From Candidatus Pantoea deserta (GTDB lineage Bacteria > Pseudomonadota > Gammaproteobacteria > Enterobacterales > Enterobacteriaceae): DNA of 64,000 nucleotides. The stretch covers positions 1 through 64,000 of the forward strand of contig NZ_RMVG01000009.1 in assembly GCF_003813865.1 (NCBI RefSeq), given 5' to 3'. Under the pieces are notes generated by a model, which did not search any database, was not told the origin of the DNA, and worked only from the letters and a program-made list of their open reading frames with translations. This document shows, in pieces, positions 43,742 through 52,888 of the stretch (within the stretch, counting starts at the first letter, position 1; each line of letters begins with the position of its first letter). Position numbers and translations under genes: made by a program.

Positions 43742-44101
43742 TCAGGCGCAAAGTTTAACAATGCTGCTGCGATCGGCGAGCACCTCTGGTCCCATATTAA
43801 AGGTCTTATAAAAACGCACCTCTGACCCTGCGCCGCGCGGGTAAACATCCGCGAACATAGAATCCTGCCAGGTAAAGATCGTCATTCGACCCTTTTCCAG
43901 CTCAATATGGGTGGTGGGATCGTTCTGAACGACGTGGGTGGTTGACCAGCCGTGATAGATACAGTCGCTGACCTGTTGCGCGCTTCGGCTGCTGGTTTCA
44001 CTCACCACAGCGCGACTCATGCGCGCCTCCTGCGGGGGCATGGCCTGACAGCCGCATAATGCAAACAGGGTTATTAACATCGCTAAATGGATATTACGCA
44101 T
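43742..44101 (-). CDS. Small lipoprotein-like exported protein
   Basis: A 119-residue protein with a lipoprotein signal: MRNIHLAMLITLFALCGCQA with a Cys-Gly-Cys lipobox, the second Cys at about residue 18 being the probable acylation site. The mature part is soluble, with AQQVSDCIYHGWSTTHVVQN and GRMTIFTWQDSMFADVYPRG. The protein is probably anchored in the outer membrane. The function is unknown. GGGAG precedes the ATG. Confidence 0.7.
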   Translation of the reverse strand: MRNIHLAMLITLFALCGCQAMPPQEARMSRAVVSETSSRSAQQVSDCIYHGWSTTHVVQNDPTTHIELEKGRMTIFTWQDSMFADVYPRGAGSEVRFYKTFNMGPEVLADRSSIVKLCA

Positions 44102-44523
44102 TGTCGATCTCCCGTCAGACCTGAATAAATCCAGGCCGGGATTACATTCGCCAGAGAAGCTTTTTTATTTGTCGCTGCATACAGTGAGTATATGAGATAG
44201 CCGCTTATTTACCACCGGATGGCATTATTATTTAGTGCGCCGATACGTTAATTTAACCCTTAATTATGGATGAATGAAAAAAAGCATCTGTGTGGTCGCG
44301 CGCATTTTTATACGCTGAGCGAAAACAGGACGGGAGCGAGTAAAGCGCGTAAGGCACTGCGCAGGTTAGACGGCGAGAAGAGAAATGTTAAGGCGCACCG
44401 GTAATGCGCGGCTGGATAAACAGGCGCTGCGCAGCCGCGGCGGAGACGCCTCCCGGCGGTGATGACGCGGCCGCCTCTGGCCGCGCGATAACCCCTGATG
44501 CGCCTGCGTCTCGCCAGCAAACC
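44102..44523. other. Gene-free stretch between lipoprotein and XRE regulator
   Basis: No supported gene was found. The left part (to about 44290) is AT-rich and probably holds the lipoprotein promoter. The right part is GC-rich with several alternating-frame open stretches (70-90 codons) lacking ribosome sites and family features. No hairpin with a T-run was seen. Confidence 0.4.
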
Positions 44524-45297
44524 CTAACGCTGACGCGCAAGATAAAAAATAACGAAGATACCCGGCGCGCTCTCTATTTCCAGCGAGGTATAGGTGTAAT
44601 GGTTTATTTTTCCTTCGCTATCAATGAGGGCTTTGTTGCCTGCGCCGACTTTATTAACATCCTGCGCATGCCACATCTCTCTGAATAATTCGCTGCGCGC
44701 GCTAAGGTCGCTGACAACCTTTTCAAATGCTTCCGCATGTTGGCTGGCGGCATAATAGGCGCGGAAGGCTGCGATGCTGTGTCTGGCCGCCTGCTCCCAG
44801 TCATAAATTTTTTGTTTATAACCTGCGTTAATAAAAAGAAGCTTCAGCGAATTGCGATCGCTTTCAGGAATAAGCGACCAGTCATAAATATGCTGCCGGG
44901 CTGCGTCGTTCCAGTAAAGGATGTCCATATTCGCGCGACGGATAAATGCCGGATGCGGCGACAACGCGTCTACCATCGCCATCGCCTCTTCAGGCACCTC
45001 AGATTGCTGCGCGGGACCGCTTTTGTGGCCAAAAATCAGGGTGTCGAGATAGGCCTGTTCGGTGGTTGAGAGCTGGAGAACTTTGCCGATGCGGCGCAGC
45101 GCCGCAGGAGAAATACGAATATCGCGGCCCTGTTCCAGCCAGGTGTACCAGCTGACGCTGACGGCGGCGAGCTGGGCCACTTCTTCGCGTCGCAGGCCCT
45201 CCACGCGACGATGGCGACGGCTAAAGCCGTAATCCTCTGGGTTGACGCGCGAGCGATGCTGAATTAAAAAGTTTTTCACATTGTCGTTGCGCATCAT
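44524..45297 (-). CDS. XRE family regulator with MmyB-like ligand domain
   Basis: A 257-residue regulator. The helix-turn-helix region covers residues 5-75 (RRHRRVEGLRREEVAQLAAV, SVSWYTWLEQGRDIRISPAA, LRRIGKVLQLSTTEQAYLDT) and is followed by an MmyB-like C-terminal domain from about 100 (IRRANMDILYWNDAARQHIY). Members sense small molecules through the second domain. It is divergent from the YbfB-type MFS gene (115 bp apart), a common pairing, so it probably controls that transporter. The ATG has AGGAG upstream. Confidence 0.87.
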   Translation of the reverse strand: MMRNDNVKNFLIQHRSRVNPEDYGFSRRHRRVEGLRREEVAQLAAVSVSWYTWLEQGRDIRISPAALRRIGKVLQLSTTEQAYLDTLIFGHKSGPAQQSEVPEEAMAMVDALSPHPAFIRRANMDILYWNDAARQHIYDWSLIPESDRNSLKLLFINAGYKQKIYDWEQAARHSIAAFRAYYAASQHAEAFEKVVSDLSARSELFREMWHAQDVNKVGAGNKALIDSEGKINHYTYTSLEIESAPGIFVIFYLARQR

Positions 45298-45412
45298 TCG
45301 TACTCCTGGGTATGACCTGTAATCACAGGATAATTAGCCCTGTTTTTCGCTTAGCCGTGCAGATTTACACTGGCCGCCAGAGTAAGTTACTTCACGGATT
45401 AAAAGCAAAAAT

Positions 45413-46573
45413 ATGACGACGCCTCTCTTTGCCGGACAAGCTCATCGCGCGCCCGGCGCAGTCACCACTATGTTAACCGGCATAATTACGCTGGTGGCCG
45501 TTATGGGTATTGGACGTTTCTCCCTGACGCCGCAAATTCCCCTGATGATTCACGATGGTCATTTATCGCTCTCCAGCGCCGGTCTTCTTGCGGCAATGAA
45601 CTATATCGGCTACCTGCTGGGCGCGATTCACGTCAGCCGTATGCGGCGGCATCACGCCCGCTATTTAAAAGCCGGATTAGTGGCAACGGTGCTGGTGACG
45701 CTGCTTTCAGCGATCGCCGCTAACTTTTTTCTTCAGTGTCTGTTTCGCTTTATTGCAGGCGTCGGAGGCGCATGGGCATTGATTATCGTGACCTCCTGGA
45801 CGCAGCTGACGCTGGCGGCGTATCAGGCGCCGAAATTATCGGCGGCGGTATTTACCGGCCCTGGCGTGGGAATTACCTTAACCGGCGCGCTGGCGTGGCT
45901 AATGTCCGCCTGCGGCTTTCACGCCGCGCAAGCCTGGGGCGTCTATGGGCTGGTTGCCGCTGCGGCGGCGCTGATGGTGTTTAACCGGCTGCCGAAAACG
46001 CTGCCTTTTTCCGATCGCCCGGTCGCGGCGACGCCGCTTAATGGCCGCCTGAAGGCCCTGCTGGCCGCCTATACGCTGGCCGGTTTCGGTTACATCCTGC
46101 CAGCGACCTTCTTATCGCAAATGGCGCGCAGTTTCTTTCACGCTGGCAATATGGCCGCGCTGTTCTGGCCGCTTTTTGGGCTTGCTGCCGTAGCTGGTGT
46201 ACTGCTGGTAATGGCTTTTGCTTCACGCTTCAATACCCGTTCTGCGCTGGCGACGGCCATGGTCGTACAGGGCGCTGGCGTAGCCAGCGTCGTACTGCTG
46301 CCTGACGTGAAAGGATTGCTGATTGCCACGCTGCTGACGGGACTGGGCTTTTTATCGATTATGCAACTGACGATGCGTCTTGCTCGCGAAATTTCAGCAG
46401 AGGCAGCGGCGCGAACCGTGGCGGTACTCACCGCAGGCTACGCCACCGGCCAGTTAACGGGACCTTTGGTCTCTTCGGCAAGCGTGCTGCTGTCTGGTAC
46501 GCTCCAGCCTGCGCTGATACTGGCTGCCGCAGGTCTGGTGCTGGGGGGACTGTGGGTAAGGCTCAGAGTATAG
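45413..46573 (+). CDS. YbfB/YjiJ family MFS transporter
   Basis: A 386-residue inner-membrane protein with about 12 helices. The first helix contains AVMGIGRFSLTPQIPLMI, the YbfB/YjiJ signature, followed by LSLSSAGLLAAMNYIGYLLG. The central FTGPGVGITLTGALAWLM and later LLTGLGFLSIMQLTMRLARE also match. Ribosome site is weak (GGATTAAAAGC). Regulated most likely by the divergent XRE-MmyB protein. The substrate is unknown. Confidence 0.87.
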   Translation: MTTPLFAGQAHRAPGAVTTMLTGIITLVAVMGIGRFSLTPQIPLMIHDGHLSLSSAGLLAAMNYIGYLLGAIHVSRMRRHHARYLKAGLVATVLVTLLSAIAANFFLQCLFRFIAGVGGAWALIIVTSWTQLTLAAYQAPKLSAAVFTGPGVGITLTGALAWLMSACGFHAAQAWGVYGLVAAAAALMVFNRLPKTLPFSDRPVAATPLNGRLKALLAAYTLAGFGYILPATFLSQMARSFFHAGNMAALFWPLFGLAAVAGVLLVMAFASRFNTRSALATAMVVQGAGVASVVLLPDVKGLLIATLLTGLGFLSIMQLTMRLAREISAEAAARTVAVLTAGYATGQLTGPLVSSASVLLSGTLQPALILAAAGLVLGGLWVRLRV

Positions 46574-46713
46574 AGACCCGTCTCAGGCCGACTGTCTCCT
46601 TCTTTCAAAAGGGATGACAGCCGGGTAATACCCTGTTTCTCCCACACTCTGCCTCTGAGAAGACCCGATAAGCTGAGCACAGAGGCTGGAGTCGCCGCTG
46701 GCCGCGCTGCAAG

Positions 46714-46740
46714 CAGAAGACGTCAGGATGACGTCTTCTG
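46714..46740. terminator. Hairpin between MFS and phenolic acid decarboxylase genes
   Basis: CAGAAGACGTCA and TGACGTCTTCTG are perfect 12-bp arms with a GGA loop. The hairpin lies between convergent genes (6 bp past the decarboxylase stop). T-rich sequence follows on the plus strand after ten bases. It probably limits transcription from both sides. Confidence 0.55.
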
Positions 46741-46746
46741 GCTCTG

Positions 46747-47256
46747 TTAGTTTTTCAGATTAGCCGGGAAATTGTCGGGCAGTTCACTGGCCGGACAATC
46801 AATCACGCTGTCGTTATTCTCACCCGCGTCGCGCACAAAGGTCAGGGTTGCGAACTCATCAATAACCTCAGTGGGGTAAGCCGGACCCGCTTCGCGATAG
46901 CTGGCCATCTCTTCCAGATGTTCGTTCTGAAAACAGACAGTTTTTTCCGGATTATTCATCACCCAGCGCGGGAAGAAAATGGTGCCGTGGAACACTTTAT
47001 CGGCCATGTTAACGGCCAGACTGACATCAGTGCCTGTAGGCTCGGTCCAGGACACTTTATAGACATCTTCCGCCAGTCGGACGATAAACGCGCGCTGATT
47101 CTTAACCCAGCGGTTGCCCACCATGCCGCTGTGGATACGGTAGTCGACCGTCTCTGCGTTTTTAATATAAAGCTCATAGTTCCAGCCGTTGTCATAGGTG
47201 TAAACCAGATGTTTGCCAACCAGACCAGACAGATTGTGTTTATCAAAGGTGCTCAT
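46747..47256 (-). CDS. padC: Phenolic acid decarboxylase
   Basis: A 169-residue lipocalin-fold enzyme that decarboxylates ferulic, p-coumaric and caffeic acids to vinyl phenols without a cofactor. The recognisable segments are GLVGKHLVYTYDNGWNYELY near 11-30 and YRIHSGMVGNRWVKNQRAFI near 39-58, containing the active-site Tyr and Arg residues. WTEPTGTDVSLAVN and FFPRWVMNNPEKTVCFQNEH follow. Length equals other PadC/Pad proteins. GAGGAATTAATC precedes the ATG. It is divergent from a LysR regulator, with a perfect dyad between. It fits a plant-associated lifestyle through detoxification of hydroxycinnamates. Confidence 0.92.
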   Translation of the reverse strand: MSTFDKHNLSGLVGKHLVYTYDNGWNYELYIKNAETVDYRIHSGMVGNRWVKNQRAFIVRLAEDVYKVSWTEPTGTDVSLAVNMADKVFHGTIFFPRWVMNNPEKTVCFQNEHLEEMASYREAGPAYPTEVIDEFATLTFVRDAGENNDSVIDCPASELPDNFPANLKN

Positions 47257-47314
47257 GATTAATTCCTCATTTATTTGCCTTGAGGAGAGTATCGCGCTTT
47301 AAAAAAGCGATTAA

Positions 47315-47334
47315 TAACGCTATTTTTAGCGTTA
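47315..47334. promoter_or_regulatory. Dyad operator between padC and its LysR gene
   Basis: TAACGCTA and TAGCGTTA are perfect 8-bp arms around four T residues. A second weaker symmetry (CGCTTTAAAAAAGCG) lies at 47295. Both are in the 105-bp divergent gap and fit LysR binding. Confidence 0.65.
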
Positions 47335-47361
47335 AACTATCGAATTTTTAGATTGATTTTT

Positions 47362-48252
47362 ATGCTTAAAACAACGCTGGAACAGTGGTTTTTGCTCGAT
47401 TCGGTGGTGAAAGAGGGAACCTTCGCGGGCGCAGCGGAGAGGAATAACCGCAGCCAGTCATCGTTAAGTTATCAGCTTGGCCTGCTACAGCAGCGGCTGG
47501 GCATTGCCTTGCTGAAACAAGAGGGACGTCGTGCCGTGCTCAGCGCAGAAGGGCATCAGCTGCTCGCCCAGGTACGTCCGCTACTGGAGGGGTTTAGCGC
47601 GCTTGAAGCCCGCGCGGATGCGCTGCAGCGTGGTGAACGATCGCGCATCGATCTTATGGTGGATGCGATTGTGCCAAAAGCGCTGCTGTTTGATGTATTG
47701 CATCAATTTCAGCAGCGGTATCCCCATGTCCGTATCTGGCTTAGCGAAATAGTTCGCAGCGAAACGCCCGACAGGCTGGCTGAAGAGCAGGCCGATCTCT
47801 GGCTGGTGGCGCAGCACGGCAACGAGTCGCTGGCGGGAGAAAGCCTGATGAGCATCGATTTCATCGCGGTCGCCCATCGTCTCCACCCGCTGCACAGCGA
47901 ACCGTCGCCGCTTAGTGCGGCCACTCTCGCCCGCTGGCCCTGTATAACGATACTGGATCGTCAGCAGCAGCAGCAGCCAGAGTTCAATGGCGAGCAGGCC
48001 GGGAACTGGTCTTTCACGACGCTGTCGGCAGCGATTGAAGCCGTACAGCATCAGTTAGGCTATGGCTGGCTACCGGAGCAGACAATTGCGCCGCTGCTAA
48101 GCAGCGGCGAACTTCGTCCGCTGCCGCTGCTACAGGGACAGCGGCGTTCAACGTCGCTTATGCTGCGCATCAATGAGGAGAGATTACCGGGCAACGGTAC
48201 GATTGCCGAACTGGCCCGGTTGTTTATCGATCGGGTTGCACGGATGAGATAG
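47362..48252 (+). CDS. LysR family regulator, probable padC activator
   Basis: A 296-residue LysR protein. The helix-turn-helix reads LDSVVKEGTFAGAAERNNRS and SQSSLSYQLGLLQQRLGIAL in residues 10-50. The effector domain begins near 90 (RSRIDLMVDAIVPKALLFDV). The ATG at 47362 is preferred to a TTG nine bases before. The pairing with padC is found in other enterobacteria, where such regulators induce the decarboxylase in response to phenolic acids. That role is inferred here from position. Confidence 0.87.
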   Translation: MLKTTLEQWFLLDSVVKEGTFAGAAERNNRSQSSLSYQLGLLQQRLGIALLKQEGRRAVLSAEGHQLLAQVRPLLEGFSALEARADALQRGERSRIDLMVDAIVPKALLFDVLHQFQQRYPHVRIWLSEIVRSETPDRLAEEQADLWLVAQHGNESLAGESLMSIDFIAVAHRLHPLHSEPSPLSAATLARWPCITILDRQQQQQPEFNGEQAGNWSFTTLSAAIEAVQHQLGYGWLPEQTIAPLLSSGELRPLPLLQGQRRSTSLMLRINEERLPGNGTIAELARLFIDRVARMR

Positions 48253-48367
48253 CGCGCCAGCGCTGCGCAGGCAGAGGCACAGTAACGGCAAACTGGCATT
48301 CTGGTAGCCTTGCGTTTGGTTTGCCGCGGGTATAATCAACGCTGGTCAGGAAAAGGAAACAGACATC

Positions 48368-49864
48368 GTGCGCCATTTCTCTCCGTTTGCGCTGGCAAAA
48401 AAGATACTCTTTATCGTCGCTATGCTGCTGCTCTGTTTTTTTATCGGGCGCATTTATCAGTCGGAACAGGGGCCGCCGCTCCATCGCTGGCACACCTGGA
48501 GCGCAGATGAAATGTCGCCGGATGAAATCGACCACGCCAGTTTTGCCGGGTATCTGTCGCGGGAAGAGGCTATTTTCCGCGATATGCGTCTCAACCTGGA
48601 TAACAGGCTGAGCGAGGATGAGAAAACGGCGATAAACCGCTTTAATGCGCGCAGTCCGGTTTATCCGGCGCATTTTCACACTGACTGGAATCGCTCATTT
48701 GTTCTGATGCCGCAAGGCGCGCCGAAAGGGATAGCGGTACTGCTGCACGGGTTGACTGACTCGCCTTACAGCATGCGCTATCTGGCTGAGGACTATCAGC
48801 AGAAGGGATTTATCGCCGTTGTTCCGCGTCTGCCTGGGCACGGAACGGCGCCCGGCTCACTTACCCGCGTGAACTGGAAAGCCTGGCTGGCGACCACCCG
48901 GCTGGCGGTGCGGGAAGCGACGCGGCTGGCTGGCTCTCCGCTTCCGCTGCATCTGGTCGGTTACTCCAACGGCGGGGCGCTGGCAATAAAGTATGCGCTG
49001 GATCAGCTCGACGACCCCGCGCTGCCGGCGCCGCAGCAAATTGTGCTGCTATCGCCGATGGTCGGGGTCAATGGCTATGCCCGCTTTGCCGGTCTCGCCG
49101 GCTGGCCTGCCTGGTTTCCCGCCTTTGCCAGAACGGCATGGCTGAGCGTTGTGCCGGAATATAATCCCTTTAAATATAATTCGTTTCCGGTAAATGCCGC
49201 ACGACAGTCCTGGCTGCTGACCCAGGCATTGCAGTCGCAAATCGTGCAGCAGTCGCGGCGTGGAAAACTGGCCGCGCTGCCGCCTGTGCTGACATTCCAG
49301 TCCATTACGGATGCCACAGTCAGCACGGCAGCAGTGGTTAACGCGCTGTATCGCTATCTGCCTCGCAACGGCAGCAGGCTGGTGATCTTTGATATTAACC
49401 AGGCGGCGAATATCAGCGCGCTGTTTCGCGCGGCGCTGCCTTCGGCCACTGACCGGCTGTTGCCAAAGGCGCCGCGTTCCTATGCGACCGTCGTTATCAC
49501 TAACGCGACGCCGGCCACCCTGCATGCCTCGGCGCGCCTGACTCCGGCCGGGAGCGCGGTGGAACAGGTCGAACCTTTGAGCCTGTCATGGCCGCAGGAT
49601 ATGTTCTCGCTTTCGCATATCGCCTTGCCTTTTCCTCTCAACGACTCGCTCTATGGACTTCACCCCAGCGTCGTGAATCGCTACGGCATTTCACTCGGCG
49701 CAATGGCGCTACGTGGCGAAAGCGCCAGCCTTAACGTGGGACCTGAGACCTTTATGCGGGCCACCTCTAACCCCTTTTTCGACGACATGATGACGCGGAT
49801 TAATCAACACATCGCCTGTAGCCAGCAGGCTGACTATGCAAGCTGCATTGACGCCTTGCCCTGA
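48368..49864 (+). CDS. Alpha/beta hydrolase with N-terminal membrane anchor
   Basis: A 498-residue protein. One hydrophobic helix at residues 12-28 (ILFIVAMLLLCFFIGR) acts as a signal anchor. The hydrolase core has VLLHGLTDSPYSMRYLAE near 123-140, HGTAPGS near 158, and the nucleophile elbow GYSNGG with Ser near 198. An Asp follows in TFQSITDATVS near 315. A C-terminal domain of about 150 residues, with GLHPSVVNRYGISLGAMALR, supplies the probable His. The start is GTG with AAGGAAA upstream. The protein is probably periplasmic-facing. Substrate unknown; ester, lipid or peptide hydrolysis are all possible. Confidence 0.75.
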   Translation: MRHFSPFALAKKILFIVAMLLLCFFIGRIYQSEQGPPLHRWHTWSADEMSPDEIDHASFAGYLSREEAIFRDMRLNLDNRLSEDEKTAINRFNARSPVYPAHFHTDWNRSFVLMPQGAPKGIAVLLHGLTDSPYSMRYLAEDYQQKGFIAVVPRLPGHGTAPGSLTRVNWKAWLATTRLAVREATRLAGSPLPLHLVGYSNGGALAIKYALDQLDDPALPAPQQIVLLSPMVGVNGYARFAGLAGWPAWFPAFARTAWLSVVPEYNPFKYNSFPVNAARQSWLLTQALQSQIVQQSRRGKLAALPPVLTFQSITDATVSTAAVVNALYRYLPRNGSRLVIFDINQAANISALFRAALPSATDRLLPKAPRSYATVVITNATPATLHASARLTPAGSAVEQVEPLSLSWPQDMFSLSHIALPFPLNDSLYGLHPSVVNRYGISLGAMALRGESASLNVGPETFMRATSNPFFDDMMTRINQHIACSQQADYASCIDALP

Positions 49865-49867
49865 AAG

Positions 49868-49957
49868 TAAAAAAGCCCGCGCAATGCGGGCAACAGAGAG
49901 TGTCTTTAGATTTAATATCGTAGGCAACACGTTGCTGTGTGTTACCAGTTTATATTA
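49868..49957 (-). ncRNA. Possible small RNA with intrinsic terminator
   Basis: On the minus strand a strong terminator (GCCCGC, loop ATTGC, GCGGGC, then TTTTTT) at 49868-49891 has no protein gene directly before it. The nearest upstream minus-strand stop is at 50169. About 65 bases before the stem lies GCTAATATAAAC, a -10-like element, near 49947-49958. The enclosed sequence includes a hairpin around CAACACGTTG and CACACAGCAACGTG. It does not match a small RNA I remember. An alternative is that it is only the distant terminator of the alaX transcript. Confidence 0.35.
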
Positions 49958-50168
49958 GCGCAGCGCCAGCACGCGGGATGTGAGAAATGCAACGTTCTCT
50001 GAAACCGGTTACAGAACCCTTCATGACCAGGACCGTGACGAAGGCTGGGCCGGCGTTATCGGATGCGTCAGTGTCACTTGCGCGTTGCAAAGGTCCGGTT
50101 TCGCTGCGGCATTAGCAATGGCGAAAACAGGTCGGCCTGACGCGGCGGACGGGTTTTTCTACTGCCGC

Positions 50169-50801
50169 TCAGACACCCAGCGCATACTGCACCGTGAGTT
50201 GCCCTTTCTTTTCTTTGACCTTGATAATCTGGATGTGGCCGATGTCTGCCGTATTTTGCACATGCGTTCCGCCGCAGGCGTAGGGTTTCAGTTCTCCCCA
50301 GGTCACCATTCTCTTGCCCTCGGCCTCGGTAATGCGACGCGGGGCGGGGTGTTCAGTCAGGGCGGCGATTTCGGCCGTAAAGTCCTCAACCGTAACCGTC
50401 GCAGGGGAGGCTAAGGCTTCAAACACAATGCGCCCTTCGCCGGGCTTGTGGTTGCCTTTGACGCCTCGCCAGCCATATTTCTCGCCGGCCAGGCCAATGA
50501 TATGGCCTGCTGAATGATAGCGGGTGTGCTGACTGCGCAGTTCGGCATTGACCTTAAGATGGACCGGACCTGCTGGCAGCGGGCCATCGGTGATATGAAT
50601 CAGCGTATCGCCATCCTGCATCGCCTGAAGCATATTGACGTTATTCAGGGTGCCTTGATCGGAAGGCTGCCCGCCGCCCTGAGGATGAAACAGCGTGGCG
50701 GATAAAATAACATGGTAGTGTCCGTTCTCCTGCGGTGTGCAGCTGAGCACCTCGGTCTCCATGTCGAGTGCGTCGCAGGTGTAATACATTCTTTCTGTCA
50801 C
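50169..50801 (-). CDS. alaX: Alanyl-tRNA editing protein, AlaX-type
   Basis: A 210-residue free-standing editing protein that hydrolyses mischarged seryl- or glycyl-tRNA(Ala). The zinc-binding motifs are present: HTRYHSAGH near 92-100 (overlapping H-x3-H pairs) and CGGTHV near 187 (C-x3-H). The FHPQGGGQPSDQG segment near 38-50 is typical. The GTG at 50801 is preferred because AGGAG is spaced for it; an ATG four codons later is too far away. The gene is short of any operon partner. Confidence 0.9.
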   Translation of the reverse strand: MTERMYYTCDALDMETEVLSCTPQENGHYHVILSATLFHPQGGGQPSDQGTLNNVNMLQAMQDGDTLIHITDGPLPAGPVHLKVNAELRSQHTRYHSAGHIIGLAGEKYGWRGVKGNHKPGEGRIVFEALASPATVTVEDFTAEIAALTEHPAPRRITEAEGKRMVTWGELKPYACGGTHVQNTADIGHIQIIKVKEKKGQLTVQYALGV

Positions 50802-50904
50802 AGGCAGCTCCTCTGAAATAATTCTGAGAGCAGCATAGCGGACTTTGTAAGGGGAGCAACAGACATTAACAGGCGATCCTTGCCCGTTATGTTGAGAGAG
50901 GGGA

Positions 50905-52074
50905 TTAGATAGCTTCGCGATACTCAGGCCAGGCGACGGCTGCGCCTGCGCGCGTGAACAGACGCCCCTGGAAATTGATCACGCCTGCGGCTTCCAGCCA
51001 CATCCACTCTTCAGGACGCTCAATGCCTGCGGCAATCACGGTAATCTCCAGTGCTGAACAGCATTTGATGATGGCCTGCACCACCGCCTGCTTTGGCCCG
51101 CTGCGATGCACGTCGCGGATAATGCCCGCAGCAACGCGAATACGATCAGGCTGGATGCGGGTCAGCATCGAAAGGCCGGCAGAGCCGTCGCCAAAGTTGT
51201 CAATCGACAGGCTGATGCCGGCCTCTTTAAGCTGTCGAACCGCAACGGAAAAGGCGTCAAGCTGTGAAATCACTTCAGTTTCACTGACGCCGATAATCAC
51301 CTGCTCAGGCACCAGCCCGGCGCGATGGATGGCTTCAACGATCGTGTTCACCGCATCCGGGATCGCGACCAGCGTCATGGGCAGCACGCTGACGTAGAGC
51401 GACATGCCGTCAGGACAGGCTTTCCCCGCCTGCGCAAAGGCCTGTCGGGCGGCATCAAGGCTGGCCTGATATTTATGCACGCCTTCCGCTGCGGCGGCGA
51501 TATCACCGCTGGCAATAGCTTCAATGGCGGTAACCTGACGGCCCAGCGGATCGATAACCGGATGGAAAGTCACGCCATGATCGGATGACCAGGCATCGGC
51601 GCCGGTCTGATCGGCAATAAAGTCCCAGTATTCGACGGGGGGGACTTCGAAATAGTTCTCTTTCTCGCGCGATTCGACAAAGGTCCGCAAAAACTGTAGG
51701 CCGCGGTCATCATAGGTCAGCTGATAACGCGACGTGCCTTTATCCAGCACCGCCTGAAGCACGCTTGAACGGTCATGTTCACGCAGGTCGAACAGCTCCA
51801 TACCGGCGTTACCAAAACGGCGAGAAGGCGAATAGTCACGCATCAGCTCTACGACGTTGTGGTGGCGTTTATCCGCGCAGATCTTTTCATAAATTGTCAG
51901 CACGCCCGCTTCCGGCCCTTCCAGAATCTGAAAAAAATGCGTGCCGTTGAACAGCAAAATTCCCGTGACTTCATGAGAAGCGTTAAGCAGGCTGGCTTGA
52001 TCCACCATAGCAGGCAAGGTTTTAACGGGAACCTCATCAGAAATATGGCTGCGATAAATTATTGTAGTAAGCAT
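50905..52074 (-). CDS. bluF: BLUF-EAL blue-light sensor, BluF-like
   Basis: A 389-residue protein. Residues 1-95 form a BLUF flavin domain with the key Tyr7 (IIYRS), Asn31 and Gln49 (FFQILEG). From about 150 is an EAL domain whose signature is degenerate: AIEAIASG replaces the EAL motif and IDNFGDG replaces DDFG. Catalysis of cyclic-di-GMP breakdown is therefore unlikely. This is the same state as E. coli BluF (YcgF), which senses blue light and antagonises the repressor BluR to induce the ycgZ-ymgA-ariR genes. Homologues of those small genes lie next door (53085, 53409), which supports the same role. No BluR-like MerR gene is in the window. GGAG precedes the ATG. Confidence 0.88.
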   Translation of the reverse strand: MLTTIIYRSHISDEVPVKTLPAMVDQASLLNASHEVTGILLFNGTHFFQILEGPEAGVLTIYEKICADKRHHNVVELMRDYSPSRRFGNAGMELFDLREHDRSSVLQAVLDKGTSRYQLTYDDRGLQFLRTFVESREKENYFEVPPVEYWDFIADQTGADAWSSDHGVTFHPVIDPLGRQVTAIEAIASGDIAAAAEGVHKYQASLDAARQAFAQAGKACPDGMSLYVSVLPMTLVAIPDAVNTIVEAIHRAGLVPEQVIIGVSETEVISQLDAFSVAVRQLKEAGISLSIDNFGDGSAGLSMLTRIQPDRIRVAAGIIRDVHRSGPKQAVVQAIIKCCSALEITVIAAGIERPEEWMWLEAAGVINFQGRLFTRAGAAVAWPEYREAI

Positions 52075-52477
52075 TAATGCTCCGGTTTTACGTGATTGTC
52101 GCCGCCACCATAACAGCTATAGCAGGTGAGACGCCAATTCGGGAGGGCTTATTTGTGCTTAATTACACTCAGGGCGTAAAAATTAAGAAAAGTTCGGAAT
52201 TATAAAATAAACGCAAGGGGTTTCTGCTTTTTTTTCTTGACTGAATGTTGCCTGAATGATTCTGGCTAACCCATTGAACAGACTGGCTAATCGTAAGTAA
52301 AAGAGGGAATTTCTGGCTGCCGCTCTGCTTATATTGCCGCAGGCAGTTTTATTTACCGCTTCGCCAGAAAATGATTTACGCCTTGCTCAGGCCTTTACAA
52401 AAAAGAAATATCAACCGAAGTCCAGCCGCTAAAATGAACAGTGAGGTTATCATTAATTCAGAAATGGAGGATATTAC
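52075..52477. other. Gene-free stretch between bluF and small-protein genes
   Basis: This 403-bp AT-rich divergent intergenic region probably holds the promoters for bluF (minus) and the 102-residue protein (plus). No TGTACA-type site was found here. Nothing else was recognised. Confidence 0.5.
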
Positions 52478-52786
52478 GTGTTATTTCACAACGATGAGAA
52501 AGGCCACGCCGTTATCGGCGAAGCAGTAGTTAGCCTGGCTCTCGGTGAGAAGGAAATAAGCGTTGATACACTTATCGCTGAGCTTGGTCTGATGGCGGAA
52601 ACTGAAACCTGTGCCGAAAGGCTGTCTGAAATCTCTGAAGCCAGACGCTGGCTTCAGGGATACCAGCACTATGACACACGAGATCAGCCGGGCCTACACT
52701 GGCTGACAGTGGCGGGTCAGGACGATGAAGGAAGACACAGCGAGGACGTGATCCGGCTCCGGCCGGAAAACGACGATGAAAGATAG
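52478..52786 (+). CDS. Small AriR/YmgA-like family protein (102 residues)
   Basis: The first 60 residues share the layout of the 84-residue protein at 53920-54174: HAVIGEAVVSLALGEKEISV here against IVIGEAVMALLDDGAEISW there, then a helix with Leu-rich spacing. They are therefore paralogues. The C-terminal 40 residues are acidic and polar (GQDDEGRHSEDVIRLRPEND). Members of the YmgA/AriR group connect light or stress signals to biofilm and capsule control, and the place beside bluF fits. GTG start with GGAGG upstream. Specific function unknown. Confidence 0.6.
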   Translation: MLFHNDEKGHAVIGEAVVSLALGEKEISVDTLIAELGLMAETETCAERLSEISEARRWLQGYQHYDTRDQPGLHWLTVAGQDDEGRHSEDVIRLRPENDDER

Positions 52787-52888
52787 CCTCTTTATCGGGC
52801 GCGTCCAACGCGCGCCGGCCGGAGAACGTTGTCAGGGATGACGCTTTTCTGCTCCGCCTCTGCCGATTTTTATCTTCTGCGTGCAAAG

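Noticed and set aside
44308..44520. Arg-rich minus-strand frame of 70 codons
   Set aside because: Arg/Ala/Leu-rich sequence as expected from GC-rich non-coding DNA, no ribosome site and no family match.
50905..52074. Active cyclic-di-GMP phosphodiesterase reading of the EAL domain
   Set aside because: The EAL and DDFG motifs are replaced by EAI and DNFG, so catalysis is unlikely; the BluF antirepressor role is preferred.
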